A stretch of 27,025 bases of DNA from the NCBI GenBank assembly GCA_017652965.1, contig JAGBZZ010000327.1, positions 1 to 27,025 on the forward strand. The letters are read 5' to 3'. The position numbers and the translations under genes are program-made. Under the pieces are notes generated by a model that did not search any database, was not told the DNA's origin, and saw nothing but the letters and a program-made list of their open reading frames with translations. The DNA comes from Clostridia bacterium. GTDB lineage: Bacteria; Bacillota_A; Clostridia; Oscillospirales; CAG-272. This document shows positions 7,025 to 14,925 of the stretch, piece after piece (the stretch's first letter is position 1; every line of letters begins with the position of its first letter).

Positions 7025-7053
7025 TTGACTTTTCCTTTTTTGTCGGGTATAAT
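7025..7053 (+). promoter_or_regulatory. SigA promoter of the AraC-family regulator gene
   Basis: TTGACT (7025-7030), a 17-bp spacer and TATAAT (7048-7053). A start of transcription near 7060 would leave a leader of only about 12 nt before the ATG at 7072, cutting into or removing the AAGGGGG sequence at 7057-7063. Confidence 0.85.
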
Positions 7054-7071
7054 GCGAAGGGGGTGATAAGG

Positions 7072-7941
7072 ATGGAAAAGGATTATCATATCAATAAAAG
7101 CTATGTGGATGCACCGCTTCGCTTCGGGGAGGTGTACCTCGTGCAGATCGGGCGCCTCTATTTCCGTGGCGGCGGCCGTGTTGGTGAGCATTTGCACCGC
7201 GGCTGGTTTGAGCTGACGGTGGTCACGGGGGGGCGTGGCACGGTACGGGCAGACGGGGTCGAGCTTCCGGTCAAGGAGGGGGATATCGTCCTTTCTCTCC
7301 CGGCCGAGCTGCATGACGTCACCTCGGATGCCGAGTGCCCCCTGCATTACGATTTTTTTGCCTTTTACACCGAGGACGAGATCCTCTCGGCCGAGCTGGA
7401 GCGCATCACAGCCGAGTACAGTGCCCCCGATGCCCGCGTGTTTTCGGAGGATAAGATCCGCACGCTGATCGGCGTATCGATCGCCGAGCTTGGCGATGCG
7501 GATGCCCTGCTTGGCGAGCGGCTGCTTTCGCATCTTCTGGAGGAGATCATCATCCGCCTTTGTCGCGCCCTGCGCGGGGTGGAGACCCCCGCCGACGATA
7601 CCCCCACGGGGGCGGAGCGGCTCTGCTTCCGCCTTCAGCAATATCTTGACACCCACGTCTTTACCGTCCGCAGTCTCGGTGAGGTGGCGGCGCTTTTCGG
7701 CTATAACTACAGCTACCTTTCCACCCTCTTTAAAAAAACCACCGGCATCACGCTTTCGGACTACTGCCGTGAGGGCAAGTGGCGGGTTGCCCGCCTCCTT
7801 GTGCGGGAGCGGCGCACCCCCATCTCCGAGATCGCCGAGATGCTGGGATACTCCTCGGTCTACGTCTTCAGCCGTGCTTACCGCAATCGCTTCGGGCTTG
7901 CACCAAGCTTTGACCGCGCCGAGGACAAGGAAGAGGCGTAA
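7072..7941 (+). CDS. AraC-family transcriptional regulator
   Basis: The 289-residue product has an N-terminal cupin sensing domain at about 15-95 (GEHLHRGWFELTVV, VKEGDIVLSLPAELHDV) and a C-terminal double helix-turn-helix at about 185-280 (VRSLGEVAALFGYNYSYLSTLF and ISEIAEMLGYSSVYVFSRAYRN). The cupin probably binds a sugar. I prefer the ATG at 7072; a GTG at 7063 in the same frame would add three residues but has no room for a binding site given the promoter position. It is divergent from the oxidoreductase/isomerase operon, its most likely target. Its terminator overlaps the stop codon. Confidence 0.93.
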   Translation: MEKDYHINKSYVDAPLRFGEVYLVQIGRLYFRGGGRVGEHLHRGWFELTVVTGGRGTVRADGVELPVKEGDIVLSLPAELHDVTSDAECPLHYDFFAFYTEDEILSAELERITAEYSAPDARVFSEDKIRTLIGVSIAELGDADALLGERLLSHLLEEIIIRLCRALRGVETPADDTPTGAERLCFRLQQYLDTHVFTVRSLGEVAALFGYNYSYLSTLFKKTTGITLSDYCREGKWRVARLLVRERRTPISEIAEMLGYSSVYVFSRAYRNRFGLAPSFDRAEDKEEA

Positions 7942-7953
7942 GGTCGCCTTTTT
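7931..7953 (+). terminator. intrinsic terminator overlapping the regulator's stop codon
   Basis: AAGAGGCG pairs with CGCCTTTT (8 bp, one G-T) across the 6-nt loop TAAGGT, followed by more T. The TAA stop (7939-7941) forms the start of the loop. The same stop-in-hairpin design is seen at 4152-4187. The remaining 90 bp to the next promoter shows nothing else recognisable. Confidence 0.7.
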
Positions 7954-8045
7954 GCACGCATATCCCACAAAAACCAATGATTTTGTAAATAAAACGGTAC
8001 AAAATGTGGCTTTTCGGCTTTTTAAAAATACTGAAGCCTCGCTTC

Positions 8046-8074
8046 TTGAAATTTCCCACCGGCTGTGCTATAAT
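8046..8074 (+). promoter_or_regulatory. extended -10 promoter of the nucleotidyltransferase operon
   Basis: TTGAAA (8046-8051), a 17-bp spacer and TATAAT (8069-8074) preceded by TGC. It lies 27 nt upstream of the ATG at 8102, which has GAAAGGAG as binding site. Confidence 0.87.
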
Positions 8075-8101
8075 GATAAAAACGGTAGAAAGGAGATCCC
8101 T

Positions 8102-9256
8102 ATGGACGGCAGTGAGCTTTTTCTTTCGCTTTTGCGCCACTCGCTTACCGGAGAGGGCGCCCTTGAGACGAACCCCCTGCAAGAGGAGGATGCCGAGGCG
8201 CTTTTTGCCCTTTCTGCGGCGCATGGGGTCGCGCATCTTGTCGGCTATGCAAGCAAGCGCCGCGGCCTTTTGCCGGCCGGCAAGGCTTTGGAGTCCTTTA
8301 CCGGGGAGATCGACCGTGCCGTCTTTTCCTACGTGCAGGGAGAGCGGGCGCTTGCCGCCCTCGGCCTTATTTTAGAGGGGGCCGATATTCCGTATATTCC
8401 CTTAAAGGGTGCTGTCCTGCGCTACCGATATCCCGAGCCGTGGATGCGCAACTCCTGCGATCTTGACCTGCTTGTCCCGAGAGAACGCCATGCCGAGGCG
8501 GTTGCCCTTCTGCTTCGGCAGGGGTATCGCCATCTTATCCGCACGGGGCATGACGATTCCTTCCTCTCGCCAGACGGCCTTGTGCATATCGAGCTGCACT
8601 TTGACCTTTTGCTTTGCGGGGAAGCGGGCGACAGATTTCTTCGGGAGGTCTGGCAAAGGGCCACCGTGTGCGAGGGCTGCCGTGCCCGCCGCCAAATGGA
8701 TGCCGAATGCTTTTACACCTTTCATATAGCCCACATGGCGCGGCACGTCCTATCGGGCGGGTGCGGGGTGCGCCCCTTTGCGGATCTTTACATCCTGCGC
8801 CGTGAGGCGATGCCCGACTCCCCCCTTCTTTCCATGCTGGGGCTTTCCCGCTTCGCCGGCTGTGCCACTGCCCTTGCCGCCTCGTATTTTGAGGGGACGC
8901 CGATAGAGGAGGAGCTTGCCGCCTTTTCGCGCTTTGTGCTGGCGGGGGGCGTATACGGCACCACGGCCCAGCGTGCCGGTGTCGGGCGTGCGGTGCGCGG
9001 GCGGCTTGGCTACCTCTTCCGCCGTGTGCTTCCGCCCTACCGCGCGATGTGCGGTCTGTATCCCGTCCTTCGGCGCTTTCCCCTTTTGCTTCCTCTTTAT
9101 CATGTGCGGCGCTGGTTCCGTCTTTTTCATCCGCACGGGGCGGGCATTGCCCATGCGTGGCGTGAGACACGTGCCCTCCGAAACGGGCGGGACGGCGATG
9201 CCGCCGCTATGCTGAATACCCTGGGGCTTTCCGCCTATGCCGACCTCCACCTCTGA
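8102..9256 (+). CDS. nucleotidyltransferase family protein (NTP_transf_5-like)
   Basis: The 384-residue product carries the pol-beta-type nucleotidyltransferase core near 98-125: IPLKGAVLRYRYPEPWMRNSCDL. The KG(A/S) loop and the DLD metal-binding pair (D120, D122) are in family positions. HIELHFDLLL at about 163-172 may give the third acidic residue. A helical, Arg- and aromatic-rich C-terminal part follows, with a basic stretch near 320-350 (LPLYHVRRWFRLFH). Members of this uncharacterised family often sit near surface-polysaccharide genes; their substrate is not known to me. It is 31 bp upstream of the membrane/methyltransferase-fold gene and shares its promoter. Confidence 0.82.
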   Translation: MDGSELFLSLLRHSLTGEGALETNPLQEEDAEALFALSAAHGVAHLVGYASKRRGLLPAGKALESFTGEIDRAVFSYVQGERALAALGLILEGADIPYIPLKGAVLRYRYPEPWMRNSCDLDLLVPRERHAEAVALLLRQGYRHLIRTGHDDSFLSPDGLVHIELHFDLLLCGEAGDRFLREVWQRATVCEGCRARRQMDAECFYTFHIAHMARHVLSGGCGVRPFADLYILRREAMPDSPLLSMLGLSRFAGCATALAASYFEGTPIEEELAAFSRFVLAGGVYGTTAQRAGVGRAVRGRLGYLFRRVLPPYRAMCGLYPVLRRFPLLLPLYHVRRWFRLFHPHGAGIAHAWRETRALRNGRDGDAAAMLNTLGLSAYADLHL

Positions 9257-9287
9257 CCCATTCATTTTTTTGAAAGGATAACACCGT

Positions 9288-10877
9288 ATGCTGAAAAAGA
9301 AATGGTTCTTCTATCTGACCGAGTTCTTCTCGGGGATGTCTGTCATGGCGATCGAGCTGGGGGCAAGCCGTCTGCTTGCACCCTACTTCTCCTCCTCGCA
9401 GATCGTGTGGACGATCATCATCGGGGCAATCATGATCGCGATGGCCCTCGGGAACATCTGGGGTGGCCGCCTGGCCGATAAGAACCCCTCACCCGATAAG
9501 ATGTATCTGCGCATTCTGATCGTGGCGACCTGGACGGCGGCCATCCCCTTCCTCGGCAAGTACGTGATCGCCGCGGTGTCGCTTCTTCTGGCGCTTCTCG
9601 TGGGGCAAAACTTCCTCATCTGGGCGTCCCTTCTTTCCTGCCTTCTGCTGTTCGTCTTCCCCCTGATGCTTCTCGGCAGTGTTTCCCCCGCGCTTGTGAA
9701 ATACGCCGTCAAGAGCCTTGAGGACAACGGCCGCACGGTGGGGGAGCTGAATGCCCTTAACACGATCGGCTCGATCATCGGTACCTTTACCCCGACCTTT
9801 ATCACCATTCCCCTCGTCGGGACGGCGTGGACCTTTATCATCTTTGCCGCCATCCTTCTGGCCATCGCGCTTGCCTACTTTATCAGTGCGAGGCGGGGGC
9901 TTGTCCGCGCGGCGGTGCTGACGGTGCTTATCATCGTCTTTTCGATCCTCGGCTCGCTTTCCGGCTTTGCCTTCTGGCAGGCGGAGGGGCAGGAGCTGTA
10001 TGAGGACGAGTCTATCTACAACTACCTGCAGGTCATAGAGACCGACCGTGACATCCGCCTTTCGACCAACGTGCTGTTCGGGGTGCAGTCTGTCACAGTC
10101 AAGGACGGCTCCCTGACCGGGATGTACTATGACTACGCCCTGGCTGCCCCGTATATGGCGGGGGTCACCGAAAAGGATCGGCTGGATATTCTGATCCTCG
10201 GGATGGGCACCGGCACCTATGCCATGCAGTGCACCCGCTATTTCGACAATACCGTGATCGAGGGGGTGGAGATCGACAGTAAGATCATCGACCTCGCCTA
10301 CGACCGCTTCGGCCTTACCGACAGTGAGAGGATCACCTGCGTGGAGTTTGACGGGCGTGCCTACCTGCGCGGCGCGGGGAAGTACGACGTGATCATGGTG
10401 GATGCCTACCGCGACATCACCATCCCCTTTCAGATGTCCAGCGTGGAATTCTTCCGTGAGGTGAAGGAGCATCTGACCGAGGACGGCGTGATGATCGTCA
10501 ATCTCAATATGCGCTCGGGTGCCGAGGGGTCGATCAACGAATATCTCTCGGATACGGTGGCCGCCGTCTTTGATACCGTCTATATCGCCAACTGCGGCGG
10601 CAATTGCGAGGTCTTCGCCTCGGACAGGGCCGATATTGCCGAGCGCTTTCGCCTTGCCTATCCCGCGGGGGCGGATGCCCTCCGCTATATGATGGGGGTG
10701 GTAGACGGTGCCCTTACCCCGTACGAGGGGGGCGGCCACATCCTCACCGACGATAAGGCCCCCGTGGAGCTTCTCGGTATGAAGGTGATCGACGAGATCA
10801 TCTCGGAGGAGCTGGCCTATTACAAGAAGCTGTTTGCCGGAAAGTCGCTTTCCGAAATGATCGATATGCTGAACTGA
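9288..10877 (+). CDS. membrane protein fused to a spermidine-synthase-like domain
   Basis: The 529-residue product has two parts. The N-terminal 230 residues are strongly hydrophobic with about seven membrane helices and include the family signature ELGASRLLAPYF at 23-34. Residues about 240-500 form a Rossmann methyltransferase-type domain: LILGMGTGTYAMQ (302-314) as the SAM-type loop, EGVEIDSKII (325-334) as the acidic ribose-binding strand, and DVIMVDAYRD (367-376). True spermidine synthases have a GGGDGG loop and an Asp-rich aminopropyl site. Here the loop is GMGTGT and the site differs, so aminopropyl transfer is doubtful. The domain most likely sits on the cytosolic face. The ATG is preceded by GAAAGGA. 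Confidence 0.87.
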   Translation: MLKKKWFFYLTEFFSGMSVMAIELGASRLLAPYFSSSQIVWTIIIGAIMIAMALGNIWGGRLADKNPSPDKMYLRILIVATWTAAIPFLGKYVIAAVSLLLALLVGQNFLIWASLLSCLLLFVFPLMLLGSVSPALVKYAVKSLEDNGRTVGELNALNTIGSIIGTFTPTFITIPLVGTAWTFIIFAAILLAIALAYFISARRGLVRAAVLTVLIIVFSILGSLSGFAFWQAEGQELYEDESIYNYLQVIETDRDIRLSTNVLFGVQSVTVKDGSLTGMYYDYALAAPYMAGVTEKDRLDILILGMGTGTYAMQCTRYFDNTVIEGVEIDSKIIDLAYDRFGLTDSERITCVEFDGRAYLRGAGKYDVIMVDAYRDITIPFQMSSVEFFREVKEHLTEDGVMIVNLNMRSGAEGSINEYLSDTVAAVFDTVYIANCGGNCEVFASDRADIAERFRLAYPAGADALRYMMGVVDGALTPYEGGGHILTDDKAPVELLGMKVIDEIISEELAYYKKLFAGKSLSEMIDMLN

Positions 10878-10901
10878 GCGCTACTCTTGATAGCAAAAAA
10901 G

Positions 10902-10950
10902 AAAAAGGACTGTCACAAATGCCATGCACGGCACTTCGGCAGTCCTTTTT
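10902..10950. terminator. bidirectional terminator between convergent operons
   Basis: AAAAAGGACTG (10902-10912) pairs with CAGTCCTTTTT (10940-10950). The loop holds a second small stem, TGCC/GGCA (10920-10923 and 10930-10933). T-runs follow on both strands, so it can end both the plus-strand unit finishing at 10877 and the minus-strand met operon finishing at 10959. Confidence 0.88.
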
Positions 10951-10958
10951 GTATCTTT

Positions 10959-13358
10959 TTATTCCGACAACCCGTCGGCATAGCGGACGGCGGTCATCGG
11001 GTCGGGTGCGTAGAGGTCGGCGCCGATGGCGGCGGCGTATTCGGCCGTCAGGACGGCACCGCCCACCACGGTACGGCAGAAGGGGGCCTCCTTGCGGAGC
11101 AGGGCCACCGTCTCCTTCATGGCGGGAGTGGTGGTGGTCATCAGGGCGCTGAGCCCGCAGAAGGGGGCGTGATGCGCGATCACCGCCTCTAAGATCGCCT
11201 CGGGGGCAACGTCGCGGCCAAGGTCAATGACACGGAAGCCGTAGTTTTCGAGGATCAGACGGACGATGTTCTTTCCGATATCGTGGATATCCCCCTTGAC
11301 GGTCGCCAGGACGAAGGGACCGCGCTCGGCCGCCTTTTCCCGGCATGCCGCCATATGCTCCTTGATCCTCCCAAAGGCGGCCCCGGCCGCCTCGGCGCTG
11401 ATGAGAAGCCCGGGCAGATACAGGGTGCCCTTTTCGTAGGCCTTGCCGACGGCATCCAGCGCGGGGATGATCTCACTGTTGATGATCGTCATCGGCGGGG
11501 TATCGGCAAGCATGGCCGCTGTTCTTTCGGCCGCTTCCTGCCGCAACCCCTTCAGGATCGCGCGGTGCAGGGGGCTTCCCCCCTCGGCGACGGTAGCGGC
11601 GGCGGGGGTGGTGGGGGCAGCCGTCACGGTGGCAAAGCCCTCGGCCGCCGCAATGTAGGCGGCGCAGTTTTCATCCCGCCCACACAAAACGCGGAAGGCG
11701 TGATAGGTCTTTTGCATATCCTGCGATTGCGGGTTCATGATGGCGGCGGAAAGCCCCGCCGACAGTGCCATAGCAAAGAAGGTGGCGTTGATCGCATCCC
11801 GTGCAGGCAGACCGAAGGAGACGTTGGATACCCCAAGCGAGGTGTGGCACCCAAGGGTATGGCGGATGGTATACAGTGCCCGCAGGGTGGCCATGGCGGC
11901 ATCCTTATCGGCACTGACGGTCAGCGCCAGGGTGTCAAAGATCACGTCCTCACGGCGGATGCCGTAGGCGGCGGCCGCGGCCAGGATCCTTTCGGCAATG
12001 GCGACCCGTCCCTCGGCGGTTTCGGGGATGCCCCCCTCGTCCAGGGTCAGCCCGATCACGGCACCGCCGTACTTTTTGACAAGCGGCAGGATGGCACGCA
12101 GGCTCTCCTCCTTGCCGTTTACCGAGTTGACAAGCGGCTTGCCGTTATAGCGGCGAAGGGCCGCCTCCAGGGCGCGGGGATCGGCCGAATCGATGCAAAG
12201 GGGCAGGGCAGTGACGGCCTGCAGCTCGGTCACGGCTTCACTCAGCATGCTGACCTCGTCGATCTCGGGCAGGCCGACGTTGACGTCAAGGATATGAACG
12301 CCCGCCTCCTCCTCCTTGACGGCCTCGGCCAGGATATAGGTCATATCGTGGGCAAAGAGTGCCTCACGGAAGCGCTTTTTCCCGGTGGGGTTGATGCGCT
12401 CGCCGATGAGAAGCGGGCCGTTACCGAAATAGACGGCCTCGGTATAGGAGGAGATCACGGTATGATGCTTTTTCTCCACAGGGAGGGCAGAAAGCGCGTC
12501 GGTGGCTTTGGTGAGTGCCTCAATATAGGCAGGGGTCGTGCCACAGCATCCGCCAAAGACGCGTACCCCCCGGCGGACAAGGGCGGCAACCTCCGTGGCA
12601 AAGGCGGCGGGGCTTACGTCATAGACGGTGCGCCCCTCCTCCATGCGCGGCAGGCCTGCGTTCGGCTTCAGCACCACAGGCACCGAGGCGGCGTCAAGCA
12701 GGGAATGCACGACTCCCGCCAGCTGATGGGGCCCCAGCGAGCAGTTGGCACCGATGGCATCGGCACCCATCCCCTCAAGCAGGGCAACCATTGCCTCGGG
12801 CGTGGCACCGGTCAGAAGCTTGCCGTCCTCGCCGTAGGCGTTGGTCACGATGACCGGCAGGTCGGAGTTTTCCCGTGCGGCCAAAAGGGCGGCCTTGGTC
12901 TCGTAGGCATCGTTCATCGTCTCGATGAGGATCAGGTCTACCCCGTGACGGACGCCTGCGCGCACCGTGGCGGCAAACAGCGAAACGGCGTCCTCAAAGT
13001 CAAGGTCGCCAAGCGGCCGCAAAAGCTTACCGGAGGGGCCGATATCCAGTGCGACGAACTTTTCACCACGTCGGGTAGAGGTGGCGGCGGCCGCGCGGGC
13101 GTTGGCCACGGCCGCACCGACGACGGTATCCAGCTCCTCCTCGGTAAATTTCAAAGGATTGGCACCAAAGGTGTTGGTGGAGACCACGTCACTTCCCGCA
13201 TCGTAATAGGCGCGGTGGATCTCGGTGATCACCTCCGGGTGGGTAAGATTCCAGCGCTCGGGCACCTCACCCGGGGTGAGGCCGCGCGCCTGCAAAAGCG
13301 TTCCCATGCCGCCGTCCAGGCGGACAAGCCCTGAGGAAAGAAAACTGCGGAAATCCAT
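10959..13358 (-). CDS. metH: cobalamin-dependent methionine synthase, core domains without reactivation domain
   Basis: The 799-residue cytosolic enzyme makes methionine from homocysteine and methyl-tetrahydrofolate. Domains in order are: homocysteine-binding barrel with zinc ligands C206 (GANCSLGP) and C271/C272 (GGCCGTTP); pterin-binding barrel from about 313 (LLIGERINPTGKKRFREAL, ILDVNVG); cobalamin cap at about 590-670; and B12-binding domain with DIHDIGKN at 690-697, where H692 is the cobalt ligand. The fused C-terminal SAM-dependent reactivation domain of the long enzyme is missing and is encoded separately just upstream. I chose the ATG at 13358 (GGAG 6 nt upstream); the ATG at 13370 overlaps that site. 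Confidence 0.95.
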   Translation of the reverse strand: MDFRSFLSSGLVRLDGGMGTLLQARGLTPGEVPERWNLTHPEVITEIHRAYYDAGSDVVSTNTFGANPLKFTEEELDTVVGAAVANARAAAATSTRRGEKFVALDIGPSGKLLRPLGDLDFEDAVSLFAATVRAGVRHGVDLILIETMNDAYETKAALLAARENSDLPVIVTNAYGEDGKLLTGATPEAMVALLEGMGADAIGANCSLGPHQLAGVVHSLLDAASVPVVLKPNAGLPRMEEGRTVYDVSPAAFATEVAALVRRGVRVFGGCCGTTPAYIEALTKATDALSALPVEKKHHTVISSYTEAVYFGNGPLLIGERINPTGKKRFREALFAHDMTYILAEAVKEEEAGVHILDVNVGLPEIDEVSMLSEAVTELQAVTALPLCIDSADPRALEAALRRYNGKPLVNSVNGKEESLRAILPLVKKYGGAVIGLTLDEGGIPETAEGRVAIAERILAAAAAYGIRREDVIFDTLALTVSADKDAAMATLRALYTIRHTLGCHTSLGVSNVSFGLPARDAINATFFAMALSAGLSAAIMNPQSQDMQKTYHAFRVLCGRDENCAAYIAAAEGFATVTAAPTTPAAATVAEGGSPLHRAILKGLRQEAAERTAAMLADTPPMTIINSEIIPALDAVGKAYEKGTLYLPGLLISAEAAGAAFGRIKEHMAACREKAAERGPFVLATVKGDIHDIGKNIVRLILENYGFRVIDLGRDVAPEAILEAVIAHHAPFCGLSALMTTTTPAMKETVALLRKEAPFCRTVVGGAVLTAEYAAAIGADLYAPDPMTAVRYADGLSE

Positions 13359-13415
13359 AGTAAGCTCCATTTATTGCAAGGTTTTGTTTACGTATTTTTT
13401 TGTTTTACGCACGCG

Positions 13416-14012
13416 TCAGCCCTTATCGCAGATGCCGATAAAGGCGGTGACCGATTTGGAGGGGGTCATCAGAAGGCTATCGGTCAGGGTAAGGCCGATC
13501 CTGTGCTCGGGGGTCAGCAGGGCAAAGAAATCGCGCTGCAGAGAAAGCGGCAGGTCTCCGTATCCCGGGCTTTTGCGCGGGGTCAGCGGGCAGCCGTACT
13601 CGGCCGCAAGGCCGGCACACAGGATGTCCAGTGCCGTCTCGATCCGCTCTGTCCCCAGGGCCTGCAATAGTAGCGCCCGCGCCGGCGAAAGGCGGGAATA
13701 GCGCAGAATGAGCCGGTCGATCATCGGACCGACGGTGGCGGCCACCGCCAAGGCGCGTGTGGCACCTGCAAGGGTACGCGAGAGCATTTCCGAGGTAAGC
13801 GTGATCCCCCCGATAGAGAGCCGGTCTCCCTCGGTACGCAGGGGGCACTCGCAAAAGACGGCACGCGGGGCAAAGGCCCCCTCTGCCTCCTCCCACACCG
13901 ATGTGAAGAGGGCGCGGGCGGCAGGGTCATCCTGTACGGTGCGGGCGTAGCGTGCCACCTCCGGCCATGCGGGCGGCGGCAGGGTGAGGGTGCGGACAAT
14001 GGGGGTGGTCAT
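13416..14012 (-). CDS. stand-alone methionine synthase reactivation (activation) domain
   Basis: The 198-residue product matches the C-terminal activation domain of MetH. The signature is in the second half: RKSPGYGDLPLSLQRD near 144-159 and LLMTPSKSVTAFIGI near 180-194, where SAM is bound. TLAGATRALAVAATVGP lies in the middle. Its job is reductive remethylation of oxidised cobalamin in the partner MetH, which lacks this domain and is encoded 57 bp downstream. The start overlaps the metF stop by 4 bp, so it is coupled to metF. Splitting of this domain from the core is known in Clostridia. Confidence 0.9.
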   Translation of the reverse strand: MTTPIVRTLTLPPPAWPEVARYARTVQDDPAARALFTSVWEEAEGAFAPRAVFCECPLRTEGDRLSIGGITLTSEMLSRTLAGATRALAVAATVGPMIDRLILRYSRLSPARALLLQALGTERIETALDILCAGLAAEYGCPLTPRKSPGYGDLPLSLQRDFFALLTPEHRIGLTLTDSLLMTPSKSVTAFIGICDKG

Positions 14013-14884
14013 TTTCCGAGAATGTCCGAAAGGTTATCAAGGATCCTTTTGGCCACGTCCGGGTTATTCATCGAATAGACGTGCACGTTCTTGATGCCGT
14101 TGGCGTAAAGATCGATGATCTGATCGGTGGCGTAGGCGATGCCCGCCTGCTTCATGGCGGCGGGGTCACTGCCAAACTTGTCTACAAGCGCCTTGAAGCG
14201 CTGGGGCACAAGCGAGCCGGAAAGCGCGATCGCCCGTTCGACCTGGCGGCCGTTGGTGATCGGCATGATGCCGGGCACGACAGGCACGGTGATGCCCGCC
14301 TCCCGGATGCGGTAAAGAAAGCTGTAAAGCAGATTGTTGTCGAAGAACATCTGGGTGGTCAGAAAATCGCACCCCGCCTCCACCTTCTCAGCAAGATGGC
14401 GGATGTCCTCGCGCCGATCGGTGCTTTCGGGATGGATCTCGGGATAGCATGCCCCCCCAATGCAGAAATTGCCCGCCGCGCGCAGCTCCCTCACCAGGTC
14501 AACGGCGTGGCGGTAGTCCCAGCCCGTGCGGTCGGCCCCCTGCATGTCGGCAGGGATGTCCCCGCGCAGGGCCATCACGTTCTGGATACCGGCCTCCCTG
14601 ATGTTGCGGATGCGCTCGGCCACCGTCGCCCGAGTAGAGGAAACGCAGGTGAGATGCGCCAGCGAGGGGACGCCGTATCTCTCCTTGATGTTTTTGGCGA
14701 TCTCCAGCGTGTAGCGGCTGGTGCCGCCGCCTGCGCCGTAGGTCACGCTCATAAAAGCGGGGTGAAGCGCCGCAATCTCCTCGGTGGCCGCTTTAACACT
14801 GTCATAGACCGTCTCGGTCTTCGGCGGAAACACCTCAAAGGAGAGAGTGAGGGTATCGCGGGCAAGAATGTCGGTAATTTTCAT
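14009..14884 (-). CDS. metF: 5,10-methylenetetrahydrofolate reductase
   Basis: The 291-residue FAD-dependent barrel enzyme produces the methyl-tetrahydrofolate used by MetH. Family motifs are LSFEVFPPKTE at 13-23, SVTYGAGGGTSRYTLE at 46-61, NVMALRGDIP near 101-110, ACYPEIHPE near 144-152, DFLTTQMFFDN near 172-182 and PVVPGIMPI near 200-208. The length is typical of bacterial MetF. The ATG has GAGGT upstream. It sits 41 bp after cysK and overlaps the next gene by 4 bp. No SAM riboswitch is visible upstream in the operon. Confidence 0.95.
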   Translation of the reverse strand: MKITDILARDTLTLSFEVFPPKTETVYDSVKAATEEIAALHPAFMSVTYGAGGGTSRYTLEIAKNIKERYGVPSLAHLTCVSSTRATVAERIRNIREAGIQNVMALRGDIPADMQGADRTGWDYRHAVDLVRELRAAGNFCIGGACYPEIHPESTDRREDIRHLAEKVEAGCDFLTTQMFFDNNLLYSFLYRIREAGITVPVVPGIMPITNGRQVERAIALSGSLVPQRFKALVDKFGSDPAAMKQAGIAYATDQIIDLYANGIKNVHVYSMNNPDVAKRILDNLSDILGK

Positions 14885-14925
14885 ATACAGTACCTCACAT
14901 CGGGATACTTCTCGAGGGATCGGAA

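Noticed and set aside
6889..7977. Upstream extension of the oxidoreductase frame to a 716-residue protein on the minus strand
   Set aside because: The extra part lies upstream of a good promoter and GTG/GGAGG start, is antisense to the araC-type gene and shows no family similarity.
7490..8101. N-terminal extension of the nucleotidyltransferase into the regulator gene
   Set aside because: It crosses the promoter at 8046-8074 and overlaps the AraC-type gene out of frame; the ATG at 8102 has GAAAGGAG.
11283..13334. 683-codon plus-strand frame opposite metH
   Set aside because: Low-complexity Gly/Arg/His-rich translation mirroring metH codon bias; no binding site or domain.
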